Position numbers and translations under genes: made by a program | NCBI GenBank assembly: GCA_016714125.1 | Contig: JADJNX010000003.1 | Coordinates: 186,001 to 250,000 of the forward strand | Direction of reading: 5' to 3' | From: Ignavibacteriales bacterium | Lineage (GTDB): Bacteria > Bacteroidota > Ignavibacteria > Ignavibacteriales > Ignavibacteriaceae | DNA: 64,000 bases | In this document: positions 46,926-56,694 of the stretch, one piece after another | Numbering within the stretch: the first letter of the stretch is position 1 | Layout: each line of letters starts with the position of its first letter | The notes under the pieces: generated by a model | Databases searched by the model: none | Seen by the model: only the letters and a program-made list of their open reading frames with translations | Told to the model about the DNA's origin: nothing

Positions 46926-48338
46926 TCAGAATTGAAAATACTTAAATGTCGGTTCAATTGGTAATCCGAAAGTGGAAATTAATAAAATTCCACCCCCAAA
47001 AATAACTGCCTGTGTGAGAGGATGCAACCTTGTATAATAATTTCTTATTGTTGTACCCCACTCTGTCGGAATGAAGTGAGCCGCAAACCCCCAAATGATA
47101 ATCGACATTGTCAGAGGAGTTAAAATAGAATCAGCGTAAGTAAATCTAAATAATGCACTTAACAATTCAATTGAAGCTTTCAGATCTTCAGATCTGAGGA
47201 ATATCAATAAAAATGAGATAAAACTCACAACAGACAATGTTAATAAAACTTTCACTTTGGATGAAACTTTTTCATGCATCCATCTTTTCATCATCCACAT
47301 CTCAAGCAACACTCCACCTGCTCCGATGAGACCCAAAAATGCAGTGTTAAGTCCGGTCCCATACCAGAATGCACCTGAAAAAAATACAACTAAAATGCTT
47401 AAAATTTTTGTTCGGTTTCCTGAAATTCTGCTTCTTATAGGAACATAAACATAATCTCTAAGCCAGGCAGAAAATGTAATAAACCATCTTTGCCAGAATT
47501 CACTTAAACTCTGTACACTAAAGGGCTGATTAAAATTCCTTGGTAATTCGATCCCTAAAAGAAGTGAAAATCCGACCGCAAGATCACTGTAAGCACTTAA
47601 ATTCCAGTAAAGTTGCAATGTAAATGCAAATATAGCCATCAAAATATCAAATGAAGAATATTGTGCCGGATTGTTGTATATGGGATCAACCAGTTGCAAT
47701 GCAAGGTAATTGGCTAACACAAATTTTTTGAACAATCCTTTTAGAATCAAGCTTGCAGATTGTGCAAAATTAATTTTCCCGTTTCCCTCTGTTGAATCCA
47801 ATTGATTAAAAAAGTGGTGTGCCTTGACCAACGGTCCGGCAATTAATTTTGGGAAATATGCAATCAATAATAAGACATTCAGTGGTGAGATACTTTCCGA
47901 CAACTTACCCCTGTAAGTATCGAAAAGGTAACCTATCGATTGAAGAGTGAAAAAGAGGACACCAAACGGCAAAACAACATAATGCTCAACAAAAACATTA
48001 TTACCAACACTGCTGCTGAATTTTTCACTCCAATCCCCTGTTAAATAACCATAGTATTTATAAAAAGAAAGGATCAGCAGATTAAAAACAATCGCCCCTG
48101 CCAGTATCTTCTTTCCTGACTATTTTGACTCAGCAGATCGAATCAGATTCCCGGCAAATAGTGTAAAAGCGCTACACAACAAGAGTAAAAGAGCAAAAAA
48201 CCAATTCCAGTAACCAAAAAAGAGATAACTTGAACCAAGTAATATATACTTCCGCAGTTCCGGTCTTCTATAAGTCAACCAGAAAACAAAAAAAACTATT
48301 ACAAAGAATATTCCAAAATCAATTGATTGGAAAAACAT
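46926..48338 (-). CDS. MBOAT-family O-acyltransferase, one in-frame TAG
   Basis: A polytopic membrane protein of about 470 residues in the AlgI/DltB family. It starts MFFQSIDFGIFFVIVFFVFWLTYRRPELRKYILLGSSYLFFGYWNWFFALLLLL. The family core follows as FGVLFFTLQSIGYLFDTYRG, IAYFPKLIAGPLVKAHHFFNQL, SEFWQRWFITFSAWLRDYVY (the FWRRWH-like motif) and GAFWYGTGLNTAFLG. At 48120-48122 an in-frame TAG separates LIRSAESK from SGKKILAGAIVFNLLILSFYKYYG; both sides are in the same frame. One substitution (AAG, CAG or GAG to TAG) explains it. It would move acyl groups across the inner membrane for the SGNH partner encoded downstream. Confidence 0.85.
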
Positions 48339-48361
48339 CTAAACCGGGGATCATTATGTTA

Positions 48362-49237
48362 TTAAAATCTTAAACTTAAATTGAGTCTTGGAATTAATTC
48401 CACTTCCATTGCTGTATTAATAATCTCGGGTGAAACTCTGACATTTATTGCGAGATTTTTATTAAATACTGCAGAGGACCATGCTGCTTCACCTGCTGAG
48501 AGGATATGGTTTATTACAACAAATACAACAAAACGGGTGGAAGCATTATAAAAATCGTTCGCTTCACCACGCATCTGAGCATATCCCAAAAACATGGGAG
48601 TTAAGTTTGCATTATATTCAGGAGTGTTGTCGTTTAACTGATCAGCCCATCCATGATTATATTGTGGGTATTTACCAATCAACTCATAATATTGTTGATC
48701 ACCATATTTGGGGAGTTTATGAGAAAAACGGCCCTCAACATGATTTAATTCTGACCAGTTAACCCGCTCCCATGGCTTCAGAGCGGTATTGGGATCAATG
48801 GTTACATTACCTTCCGGTAATCCAAGTGCAGTTCGGTTAGTCAGAAGCCACTCTGCATATTTTACGACACTCCAGTTTTGATCAGCGTAAGCTTCAAATT
48901 CTGCGTTTTTGTCATCCCCTTTTTTGCTGTAGAGTACAGCAGCGGTGATGAGGCCTGCTTCCAAACCAAGAAAGATGGCAGCCTTCCAAAAATCACCGTT
49001 ATAAATCTGACCTGCTCCCGGAACTGCTGCCGAAAGAACAGTAGAAAGTAAAACCGATTTTTTATCCTGAAGGTTAAAATCAACTTTGTTTAATTCATTA
49101 ACCTGATATGCATCATGAAGCAATTTTGCATCATATTGTAGATTCCCGGTCAACTTTATCTCATCCGGCTCTACCTTCTGAGCGATAAGATTAAAACTAA
49201 TAAGAGATACAAGTGTGACTAACAAAAATATTCGCAT
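48362..49237 (-). CDS. DUF5683-like membrane protein
   Basis: A 291-residue protein with signal peptide MRIFLLVTLVSLISFNLIAQ and the segment SVLLSTVLSAAVPGAGQIYNGDFWKAAIFLGLEAGLITAAVLYS, the P-G-x-GQIYNG-x-xWKA hallmark of DUF5683, plus two hydrophobic helices and a final beta-rich end. Function unknown; common in this phylum. Lies 12 bases upstream-to-downstream of the large PD40 gene and shares its orientation. Confidence 0.8.
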   Translation of the reverse strand: MRIFLLVTLVSLISFNLIAQKVEPDEIKLTGNLQYDAKLLHDAYQVNELNKVDFNLQDKKSVLLSTVLSAAVPGAGQIYNGDFWKAAIFLGLEAGLITAAVLYSKKGDDKNAEFEAYADQNWSVVKYAEWLLTNRTALGLPEGNVTIDPNTALKPWERVNWSELNHVEGRFSHKLPKYGDQQYYELIGKYPQYNHGWADQLNDNTPEYNANLTPMFLGYAQMRGEANDFYNASTRFVVFVVINHILSAGEAAWSSAVFNKNLAINVRVSPEIINTAMEVELIPRLNLSLRF

Positions 49238-49249
49238 AAAACTGCCTTT

Positions 49250-52200
49250 CTAAAGATCAAAACCAAACAGAACTCCACCATAGAAATTCCATTCTTTTCC
49301 ATAACGAACCACTTCACCTGTTTGTGCCGTTTTGGTTACTTCATCAAATCCGTAAGCTGCAGAGAAAAACACGGCTGTTGGGAAGAGATAAAATGAATTT
49401 AAAGCAAACCTCAGTTCGGCGCCTGCACCCTTTTTCAGGTTACCCGACTCGGAGAGATTCCCCGTCCAGGCATTACCCACATCTCCAAAGACCGATAGGT
49501 AAATTTTATCAAGATATAGATGACCAAATTTGTAATCAATATCTCTGAACAACGGTAATCTGTAGGTTAAGTTTGCATATACAAGCTCGTTACCACTGAT
49601 AGCATAAAAGGGGTAAGCTTTCATTCCGATTAATCCGCCAAGGAAAAAATCAAAAAAGTCAGGAACTGATGGTCCCAAAATGGTACCTGCTCTCAGTTTT
49701 AGCCCAAGAGAGTGCCCTTTAAAAGTTTCGATTGAGTAGTGGGTGTTTAACTCCAAACGGTGAAAATCGAAATTTTTATATTGAGCAACAAGTAATCCTT
49801 CATCAACAGTATATTCACCATCAGGATTAAACCTGTTCATCTCATAATCATATCTGATTTCAAGTCCACTGCCGATTGGATTGATATCCATATCCTTATT
49901 GGCTTTTTTAACATCTGTTTTATAGGTCGCTCTAAAGTTACTGCCAATCAGATATGTATCGTTAAAAGTAGGATAAAGATCAGTTGTATTTGGGATTATA
50001 AAACTTTCGATCGACGCTGTATAACTGCTATAAACATATCTCAATTCAAGGTTTTTTTCCGTTGAAAAGAGTTTGTGTTTGGCAATAATGTCCACCTCAA
50101 AGAGGTTATAAATAACATTTGTGGAAGTTTTGGGTAATTCGTCAAAAATTATATCAACATCAGCTTTTCTGGTTACATTGTAAATTTCAAGTCCAAGATC
50201 GGGGAATAATCCCAATGCCGGCAGAAGTGGAAGTTTATTTCTGTATTCAAAACTAAAGAAGAGGTCTCTCTCCCCTCTCAAATTGATCGATCCACCGGCA
50301 AAAATGCTGAACCTGTTTAACATATCCGAAGAACTGACATATAACCCGGGTTTAATCTTCTCAAGCACATTGTTGGTGGTGCTGTAGTTATCATAACGAA
50401 CAAAAGGAAAAATACTTAACCTTGAAAATGCTCCCGAATATTTTGTTTTTGTTGTATCGGGATAATCGTAATCATTAAACTTTTTGAGTCTCTCCCAGTC
50501 GTACACAACTTTTTCCGAAACAGGTTTATTACTGTTTAATGGAGGATTATTCGATTTTACATAATGTTTTGTTTCATCAACCGAACTTTGATCCGCAGTT
50601 GACAGGTGAAAGATTTTATATCCACCAGATGTATATCCTGCATAAACAATATTTCCCTGGGAATCCACAGCTGGCATAAACGCACCACCGGTAACATTTG
50701 TTAATCTTTTGCTCAGTTTTGAGGAAAGATCATAATTGTAAATGTTGAATATTCCTGTTTCATCCGAGGCATAAATAAGTTTTCCATCGTCGGTAACAGC
50801 AGCACTTCTTTCATCAGAATCTGTTTTAAGGACAAACTCAACAGGGCCACCGTCAACAGGCACCGTAGCGATATCTCTTCCATGGTGATATGACAGATCA
50901 AAAATAACACCTTTTGAGTCGGCTGAAAATTTAGGGTTGTAAACCTGCTCCCCGTTTGCGTAAAATGTCAGTTGTTTGAAGTTTTTACCATCGATATCAA
51001 GCAGACCAACATTTGTAGTCCCATCTTTCTGAAAAAGGAAAGTAATCTTTTTCCCGTCCGAGGAAACCGAAGGCATATTTGCCCTTAAATTATTTGTAAG
51101 TCTGGTCTCTTCTTCTGTTTTTCTGTCAAATACATAGATATCGTGAACTTTATAGTCGTAGGGATTATCATCGGACAATTTGGAATAGATGATATTTTCA
51201 GTTCCCGGAATCATTGAATATGTTGATCTAACTCCCGGTACCACAACCTTTTCGGTTTTGTTGGCTACATCATATTCATAAAGAGCTGTAGGTGAAAAAT
51301 AATCACTGGTTTTGTTTGAAATGTAGAATATCTTTTGGCCATCTTTTGAAACTGAAGGATAAAAGTTACCAAAGCCTTCTTTACCCACCATTTCGCCTGC
51401 TACTTTGTTTGCAAGAACAGGTGCGATTCTTTCACCGTAATCTTTCCTTAAGAAAGCAGACCATTCACTATAGAGTTGTTTACCATTAATTCCGAGAATA
51501 TCTTCCGCAGCGGCATCAAATGTAAAATTAGTCAATTTGCCCAGGGCTTTAGTCAACTTCATCAATTTGTCTTCACCATATTTCTGTGAAATATACTTGG
51601 TGAGTGCAAATCCTGAATTATAAACCGACTCATTACCCAAACTCGTTTTTTCAAAAACTCCCATCTGGTTCCAGGTGAGCATGGTGCTGTCCAAAACATA
51701 AGAACGCAAAATCATATCACGATGTGAATCCCAAAAATCGTAATCAAACTCTGTTCGCATATACTGTGCAGTTCCCTCCGCAAACCATGCAGGCATGTTG
51801 AGTGTTGCAAGTGGATAGGAAGCAATTACATTGGGAAAACCATAAAGAATATCGGGGCGGCGTTTATCTTCATAGTTGAGCACCTGAAGATACACAGCAG
51901 GAACTGATCTGGTTGTCTTAAACGAAGCTTGAATCTGCACCATGTGAGTGAACTCATGAGAGATAACATTTCTCAACCAGTTGTGGGAACCTCTGAGGTC
52001 AAAATCGAGAGCACTTGTCCAAATCTCAATTTTGTTATCAAAAAAGTAGGTTGCTCCATTTGAATAATCATCAATATCTTTGATCACATAATGTACTTTA
52101 TCGGGGTAGTAGTCATAAAGTGAACAGACGGGATCCCAAACTTCCTCGGCGATTTTAAGAACCACTCGGGCAGTCCGTTCGGCACCGTCATGAAAATGCA

Positions 52201-52321
52201 CTTCAACATTTTTCCCTTTGATGGTGAACCATTCAAATTCGGAATTGTATTTGTCAAACTGTGCAAAAACATTTGCAGAAAGTAATATAACTAAGAGGAG
52301 CGAAAATTTCCTGTACATCAA
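49250..52321 (-). CDS. Exported gluzincin-peptidase/TolB-propeller/outer-membrane-barrel fusion
   Basis: 1023 residues. Signal peptide MMYRKFSLLLVILLSANVFA; a peptidase MA-like zinc protease domain with HEFTH at 122-126 and the third ligand Glu182 in WFAEGTAQYM; a WD40-like PD40/TolB beta-propeller (repeats such as YPSVSKDGQKIFYISNKTSDYF, MPSVSSDGKKITFLFQKDGTTNVGLLDIDG); and a C-terminal barrel of BamA/bacterial surface antigen type (SFEYRNKLPLLPALGL, GGLIGMKAYPFYAISGNELVYANLTYRLPLF), ending YGGVLFGFDL with an aromatic-terminated last strand. All catalytic residues are present. The gene is intact, without frameshift. Confidence 0.87.
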   Translation of the reverse strand: MMYRKFSLLLVILLSANVFAQFDKYNSEFEWFTIKGKNVEVHFHDGAERTARVVLKIAEEVWDPVCSLYDYYPDKVHYVIKDIDDYSNGATYFFDNKIEIWTSALDFDLRGSHNWLRNVISHEFTHMVQIQASFKTTRSVPAVYLQVLNYEDKRRPDILYGFPNVIASYPLATLNMPAWFAEGTAQYMRTEFDYDFWDSHRDMILRSYVLDSTMLTWNQMGVFEKTSLGNESVYNSGFALTKYISQKYGEDKLMKLTKALGKLTNFTFDAAAEDILGINGKQLYSEWSAFLRKDYGERIAPVLANKVAGEMVGKEGFGNFYPSVSKDGQKIFYISNKTSDYFSPTALYEYDVANKTEKVVVPGVRSTYSMIPGTENIIYSKLSDDNPYDYKVHDIYVFDRKTEEETRLTNNLRANMPSVSSDGKKITFLFQKDGTTNVGLLDIDGKNFKQLTFYANGEQVYNPKFSADSKGVIFDLSYHHGRDIATVPVDGGPVEFVLKTDSDERSAAVTDDGKLIYASDETGIFNIYNYDLSSKLSKRLTNVTGGAFMPAVDSQGNIVYAGYTSGGYKIFHLSTADQSSVDETKHYVKSNNPPLNSNKPVSEKVVYDWERLKKFNDYDYPDTTKTKYSGAFSRLSIFPFVRYDNYSTTNNVLEKIKPGLYVSSSDMLNRFSIFAGGSINLRGERDLFFSFEYRNKLPLLPALGLFPDLGLEIYNVTRKADVDIIFDELPKTSTNVIYNLFEVDIIAKHKLFSTEKNLELRYVYSSYTASIESFIIPNTTDLYPTFNDTYLIGSNFRATYKTDVKKANKDMDINPIGSGLEIRYDYEMNRFNPDGEYTVDEGLLVAQYKNFDFHRLELNTHYSIETFKGHSLGLKLRAGTILGPSVPDFFDFFLGGLIGMKAYPFYAISGNELVYANLTYRLPLFRDIDYKFGHLYLDKIYLSVFGDVGNAWTGNLSESGNLKKGAGAELRFALNSFYLFPTAVFFSAAYGFDEVTKTAQTGEVVRYGKEWNFYGGVLFGFDL

Positions 52322-52327
52322 TAACCG

Positions 52328-55300
52328 TTACTTTATGATTGCAATTTTAATAATTTTATGATCTGTTTTTCCTGAAACAACAGACTTTGCTTCAACTCTT
52401 GCGAGATAAACACCCGACTCAATTGCCGAAACATTCCACTAATCTCGCCATCGAGACCACCATTGGCAAATCCACTCAACTCGTCGACATAATCTCCTGC
52501 CAAATCAAATATTTTCACAGAAATGTCGGAGTCCTCACTCACAAAAAACCTGATATAAGTTTCACCTGAAATTACAGGGTTGGGGTAGTTGTAAACTTTT
52601 GCCTGCGGGAAATACTCAGATATTTTAAGCTGACCTGTCGAGACGCCAACAGATGAAGAATTTTGGGCGTTGCCATACTTACCTGAAAAGTGAACCGTAC
52701 TTGTTAATTCATTCAACAACCATGACGACATATAACCCGATTTCCCGGTTACTGCCAGCCCTGTTTTTCCTCCGGATGTAAAAAACACCGGAGCAAATGA
52801 CTGGTAATCTTTTAATTGTTCGCCAATCGAAAGTGGGAATCCATTCACTATTTTGCCGCTTGCTGCATCAATCACATAAACAAGTCCGGAATTTGTATAA
52901 GCTACAAGTTCGGGATGGGAGGTACCATATAAATCGGCAGCAACAGGAGTACCTTCAAAAATATCAGATCCAGCGATCGTAAATGGGAAATTTTCGGCTA
53001 CTGCACCCGAGGTATTAACAGAGTAAAATTCCTGTCCTGAGACATAGTTTACATAAAGGTTTCCATCAAGTTTATTGTCTGAAACCGAGATTGAAGTTAT
53101 CGGTGATGATCCCTTCAATTTGACATAATCTGAGCGTATTGTTGGAGATGTTGCCGGTTTTTGTATCTCAATAACGGGATCAGGGAATTGTCTGATTTTA
53201 TTACCTTCTTCAAGAACCAACAAACTGTAGCCAACAGGGCTTTGCATCATCACTGCATCAAGAAAATTTCCGTTGATCGTGATCAGTCCGGCTGCAAAAT
53301 CACCCACATTGTAAGAAGAATTACTTTTCTTTTGAATATATTTTAAGGTCCCATTACGTAGAAACAACGAATTTACTGCAAATCCTGCTTCACCTTTGAT
53401 TGAATCAAGAAGTGTAAGTGGTTCAAGGGCAATTCGATAAATATTACCGGACATATTGCCTGCGGCTATTCTGTTGGATTCAAAATTATTGGATGAAATT
53501 ACGACCTGCGAGGTAATTGTTGAAGTAACCGTCAGTGAACTTAAAACCGCTATTCCGCCAGTAACCTTTGCAAGATTGATTGTTTTGTCCTTTGCACCGG
53601 CAATGTAAAAAATGTTATTGGCTTCAAGTGTTGCAACCGCCTGGGTACTAAACCCCGGGTAGCGGTTTGTAACATTCGTGTTTGCGTCTATTTGCAAAAG
53701 ATCGCTTCCTGACATTACAAAGTAGTTGTTACCGCTCACTAAAATCTGATCTATTTTGTCGTTTTGGGCTGTTTTCCCATTCAGGAATGGTTTGATCAGC
53801 GAGTCGCCAACAGAAAGAGTAAATTTCATTCTGTTCCCGTTTGCAGGGAAATTTTTCATGGTTACAAGTGAGTTTGCATCATCATTACTTTTACTGTTGG
53901 GTCTGGAGGTATTTGAAAAAATATTCGTGTAAAGATCGGCTTTGTTCTCGAGGAAATAAAAATCATACTCTGTCCCCTCCCCGATAATTTCATCACCAAA
54001 AATTGTTAAAAATTTCTCACCGATATCATTTACGCCATCTGCTTCAACAACAGCTACACCCCTGCGAGTTTTATCGGTGTTAACTTTATTGTCGGCTATT
54101 TTTTCGTTAATCACTTTTTCATCGATGTGCCAAACGAGAATTCCGGAACCGGGCAGTGCCCAGTCAAATTCATCAACATCCATCAACACTCCTGAAAGAG
54201 AATCGATTGAATAACTGGCAAAGCCTGTGGTATCTTTGGGGAAAGTTTTTACTATAACCGATCCGTTTTTCATCAGAGTGATCTTTGCGCCGTCTTTTAA
54301 CGCATCTCTTTGACGGTTTTCGATCAGGAAATATTCATTTTCATTGATTCGCAGTTTTACCAGAGTGGTATCACCTGACGCTGCAATTCTATTGGTAACC
54401 ACTGTTAAATCAGCTAAAGTACCGGTCAGCTCAATGGGAGTGACCCAACCAAGTCTGATCTTTTCCCATGGGGATGGTTCAGGTGGAAAAGCTCCATTAT
54501 ATGCAAAAATCGACTGTCCATCCATCAAACCAAACCTGCCGATGGCACTCATTCCGGTATTGGTGTCAAACAGGTCGGGTAAACCAAGGTAACTTGCAAC
54601 TGTTGATGCAAGAAGTCCATTAATTGTGATGTTATAAAGGAATTTGGAGTTAAATGATGAAACTTCTCTGTTTTGAGTCTGAGGTAAAATTCCGGTATTT
54701 TTTATAAATACTGATCCATTACTTACAGGAACACCCTGAAATCCGCTTCCATAAAACTTTTGTAAACTTGCAAGATTAAAATAAATCGATGGCAAGTCTC
54801 TTTCATTACCCAGGCTGCCGGGAAGAGAAACATCCCTTCCAACACCTGCATGGAAAATGAAAAAGAGGTTATATCCACCAAAGTTGAAACCGGGATTTGC
54901 CTGATCAGCCAGGGTCCAGGTCTCTTGAACATAATCCCCCATAACTTTAAAATCAGTAGAATTTATGGGCGGAGAGTAATTTCTCATCGTTTTTGACAAA
55001 GTTACACCGTTAGGTAAAACCTCAAATATAACTACCTGTTTACCTCCCGAAACTTTGTTATAATAGTTCTTCACAAACTCCAAGTGAGCAAGAAAATAGT
55101 TTCTGTTATGTGGAAGTGGATCAACAATTGAACTCCCATATTCCTGAGAATATATCGAGTTAAATGTACCATTGCCAACAGTGGTATTATCATTGTCAGG
55201 TTGAAACTCTGCCATTACGGCGAGTATCTTCACGGTATCGGTTGCGGAATTTGTTGCATCGTTGTTTCTTGATGAGCCGGGTGTAATGGTAGTCGAATAT

Positions 55301-55362
55301 GACTGCGCAAAAACCGTGGCACCAAACAAAACAATGAGAGTAATAGTTTTAAGTAGTTTCAT
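52328..55362 (-). CDS. M6-like pseudo-peptidase with T9SS-type sorting domain, 3' frameshift
   Basis: Signal peptide MKLLKTITLIVLFGATVFAQ (ATG 55362 chosen because it begins right at it). An M6 metallopeptidase-like domain follows with LAVMAEFQPDND, FIFHAGVGRD and GLPDLFDTNTGMSAIGRFGLMDG at about 260-280. The zinc motif that should precede GLPDLF, HExxH, is replaced by STVAS (253-257), so it cannot be a zinc protease. Beta-propeller-like repeats and a sorting domain (KVYNYPNPVISGETYIRFFV, VKIFDLAGDYVDEL) follow. Near 52440 one base is missing: GEIS should run on as WNVSAIESGVYLARVEAKSVVSGKTDHKIIKI to a stop at 52328. About 1010 residues. Confidence 0.83.
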
Positions 55363-55454
55363 GTGTCGAGAATAAAATTTATACAAATTTTAAAGATAAG
55401 GGTTTTAACCCATAAACCGGAAGTAAAAGAATCAATTTAAGGGAATTTGGCTTT

Positions 55455-55484
55455 AAAAAACGGCAAGGGACAGTCGCCTGTCCC
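55455..55484 (-). terminator. Intrinsic terminator after porV
   Basis: On the minus strand GGGACAG (78-84 side) pairs with CTGTCCC around a 4-base loop (7-bp perfect stem at 55467-55484), followed by GCCG and six T. It is 16 bases after the porV stop and separates porU-porV from the M6-like gene. Confidence 0.8.
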
Positions 55485-55499
55485 CTGTCATCAAAATTA

Positions 55500-56660
55500 T
55501 TAGATTCCTCTCGGAAGGCCTTTAACTTTATCAGCCAATCCACCCCATCCAACAAGGATGGTAAAACGAAGGGTATCGCTCAACGGGTGGTTCTCTCCAT
55601 CTTTAAAGACAGATGTTGAAATATAACTGAAATCAAATCCATAGATATCATATCTGAGACCTGCACCGAGGGTGATGAATTTTCTGTTTCCATAATTTGG
55701 ATCTTCATAAAAGAATCCACCTCTGAGAGCAAAAAGGAAATCACCAGGGGTACCATACCAGTACTCAAGACCCATCGAAGTTACAACATCGGCAAGTTCT
55801 TCACCAATCGATTTGTCACCCCATGCACTGAAGATAGCCTGATAAAAATCATCACTGGTTCCATCTGCATATCTTCTAACAAGAAGTTTTGTAAAATCAA
55901 GAGTGTAGGTCAAACTGTTGTACTCATCAGAGAGAATTCTGTATGCCAAACCAAGTCTGAACTGGGTTGGGATTGGATCTGCCTGAGCTCTATCGATATA
56001 GGATATTTTTGGTCCAAGATTACTTAAATTAAGACCAATCGAGAATTTATTTCCAAGGTCATAATCAGTGAAAGGAATAACCAATGAAGTTGGTCTCCAC
56101 ATGAAACCCAAATCAAAACTTACCGAAGTAGCTGTTCCTGTTCCTTGTTCCTGACCTGTTGGTTGATCGGACAAACGACTGTGAATGAGACGAAGGTTAA
56201 CACCAAGACCCCAATCATCGGACAGTTTTGTTGCATAACCTGCGGTAACAGCCATATCAAACGATCTGAATGTTCCGAGTGGATCGGGAGAATCCGGTCC
56301 GGTTCTTACAAACTCACCATAGTTCATGTATGTAACACTTGCAGTAACACTTCCATCAAGTTCTTCGACGTAGTTTCTGTAAGTTGCATAATCATAAAAA
56401 AGATCAAGCTTAAACTGTGGCAGCCAGTTTGAATGGGTAAAACTGAATTCCTGACCTGTAAGGAATGCAATTCCTGCGGGATTCCAGAAAACAGCGGATG
56501 AATTATCAGCAAGCCCTGCGCCTGATTCGCCGATACCACCACCTCTTGAATCCGGTGCTATAAGCAGAAAAGGAACTGCAGCTTCACCTTGGGCAAGAAC
56601 AGTATTATTGATACCAAATGCAATCATTAAACCCAGGAATGCGATTTTGAACTTATACAT
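55500..56660 (-). CDS. porV: T9SS outer membrane protein PorV
   Basis: A 386-residue FadL-like barrel with signal peptide (MYKFKIAFLGLMIAFGINNTVLAQ). The start motif AAVPFLLIAPDSRGGGIGESGAGLADNSSAVFWNPAGIAFL and FSFTHSNWLPQFKLDLFYDYATY match PorV (LptO/PG27). PorV holds T9SS cargo and presents it to the sortase PorU for removal of the sorting domain. SD GGAGG is strong. It lies 34 bases downstream of porU, which fits their known physical complex. Confidence 0.93.
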   Translation of the reverse strand: MYKFKIAFLGLMIAFGINNTVLAQGEAAVPFLLIAPDSRGGGIGESGAGLADNSSAVFWNPAGIAFLTGQEFSFTHSNWLPQFKLDLFYDYATYRNYVEELDGSVTASVTYMNYGEFVRTGPDSPDPLGTFRSFDMAVTAGYATKLSDDWGLGVNLRLIHSRLSDQPTGQEQGTGTATSVSFDLGFMWRPTSLVIPFTDYDLGNKFSIGLNLSNLGPKISYIDRAQADPIPTQFRLGLAYRILSDEYNSLTYTLDFTKLLVRRYADGTSDDFYQAIFSAWGDKSIGEELADVVTSMGLEYWYGTPGDFLFALRGGFFYEDPNYGNRKFITLGAGLRYDIYGFDFSYISTSVFKDGENHPLSDTLRFTILVGWGGLADKVKGLPRGI

Positions 56661-56694
56661 TAATTAACCTCCATGAAATAAAAATATTTAAACT

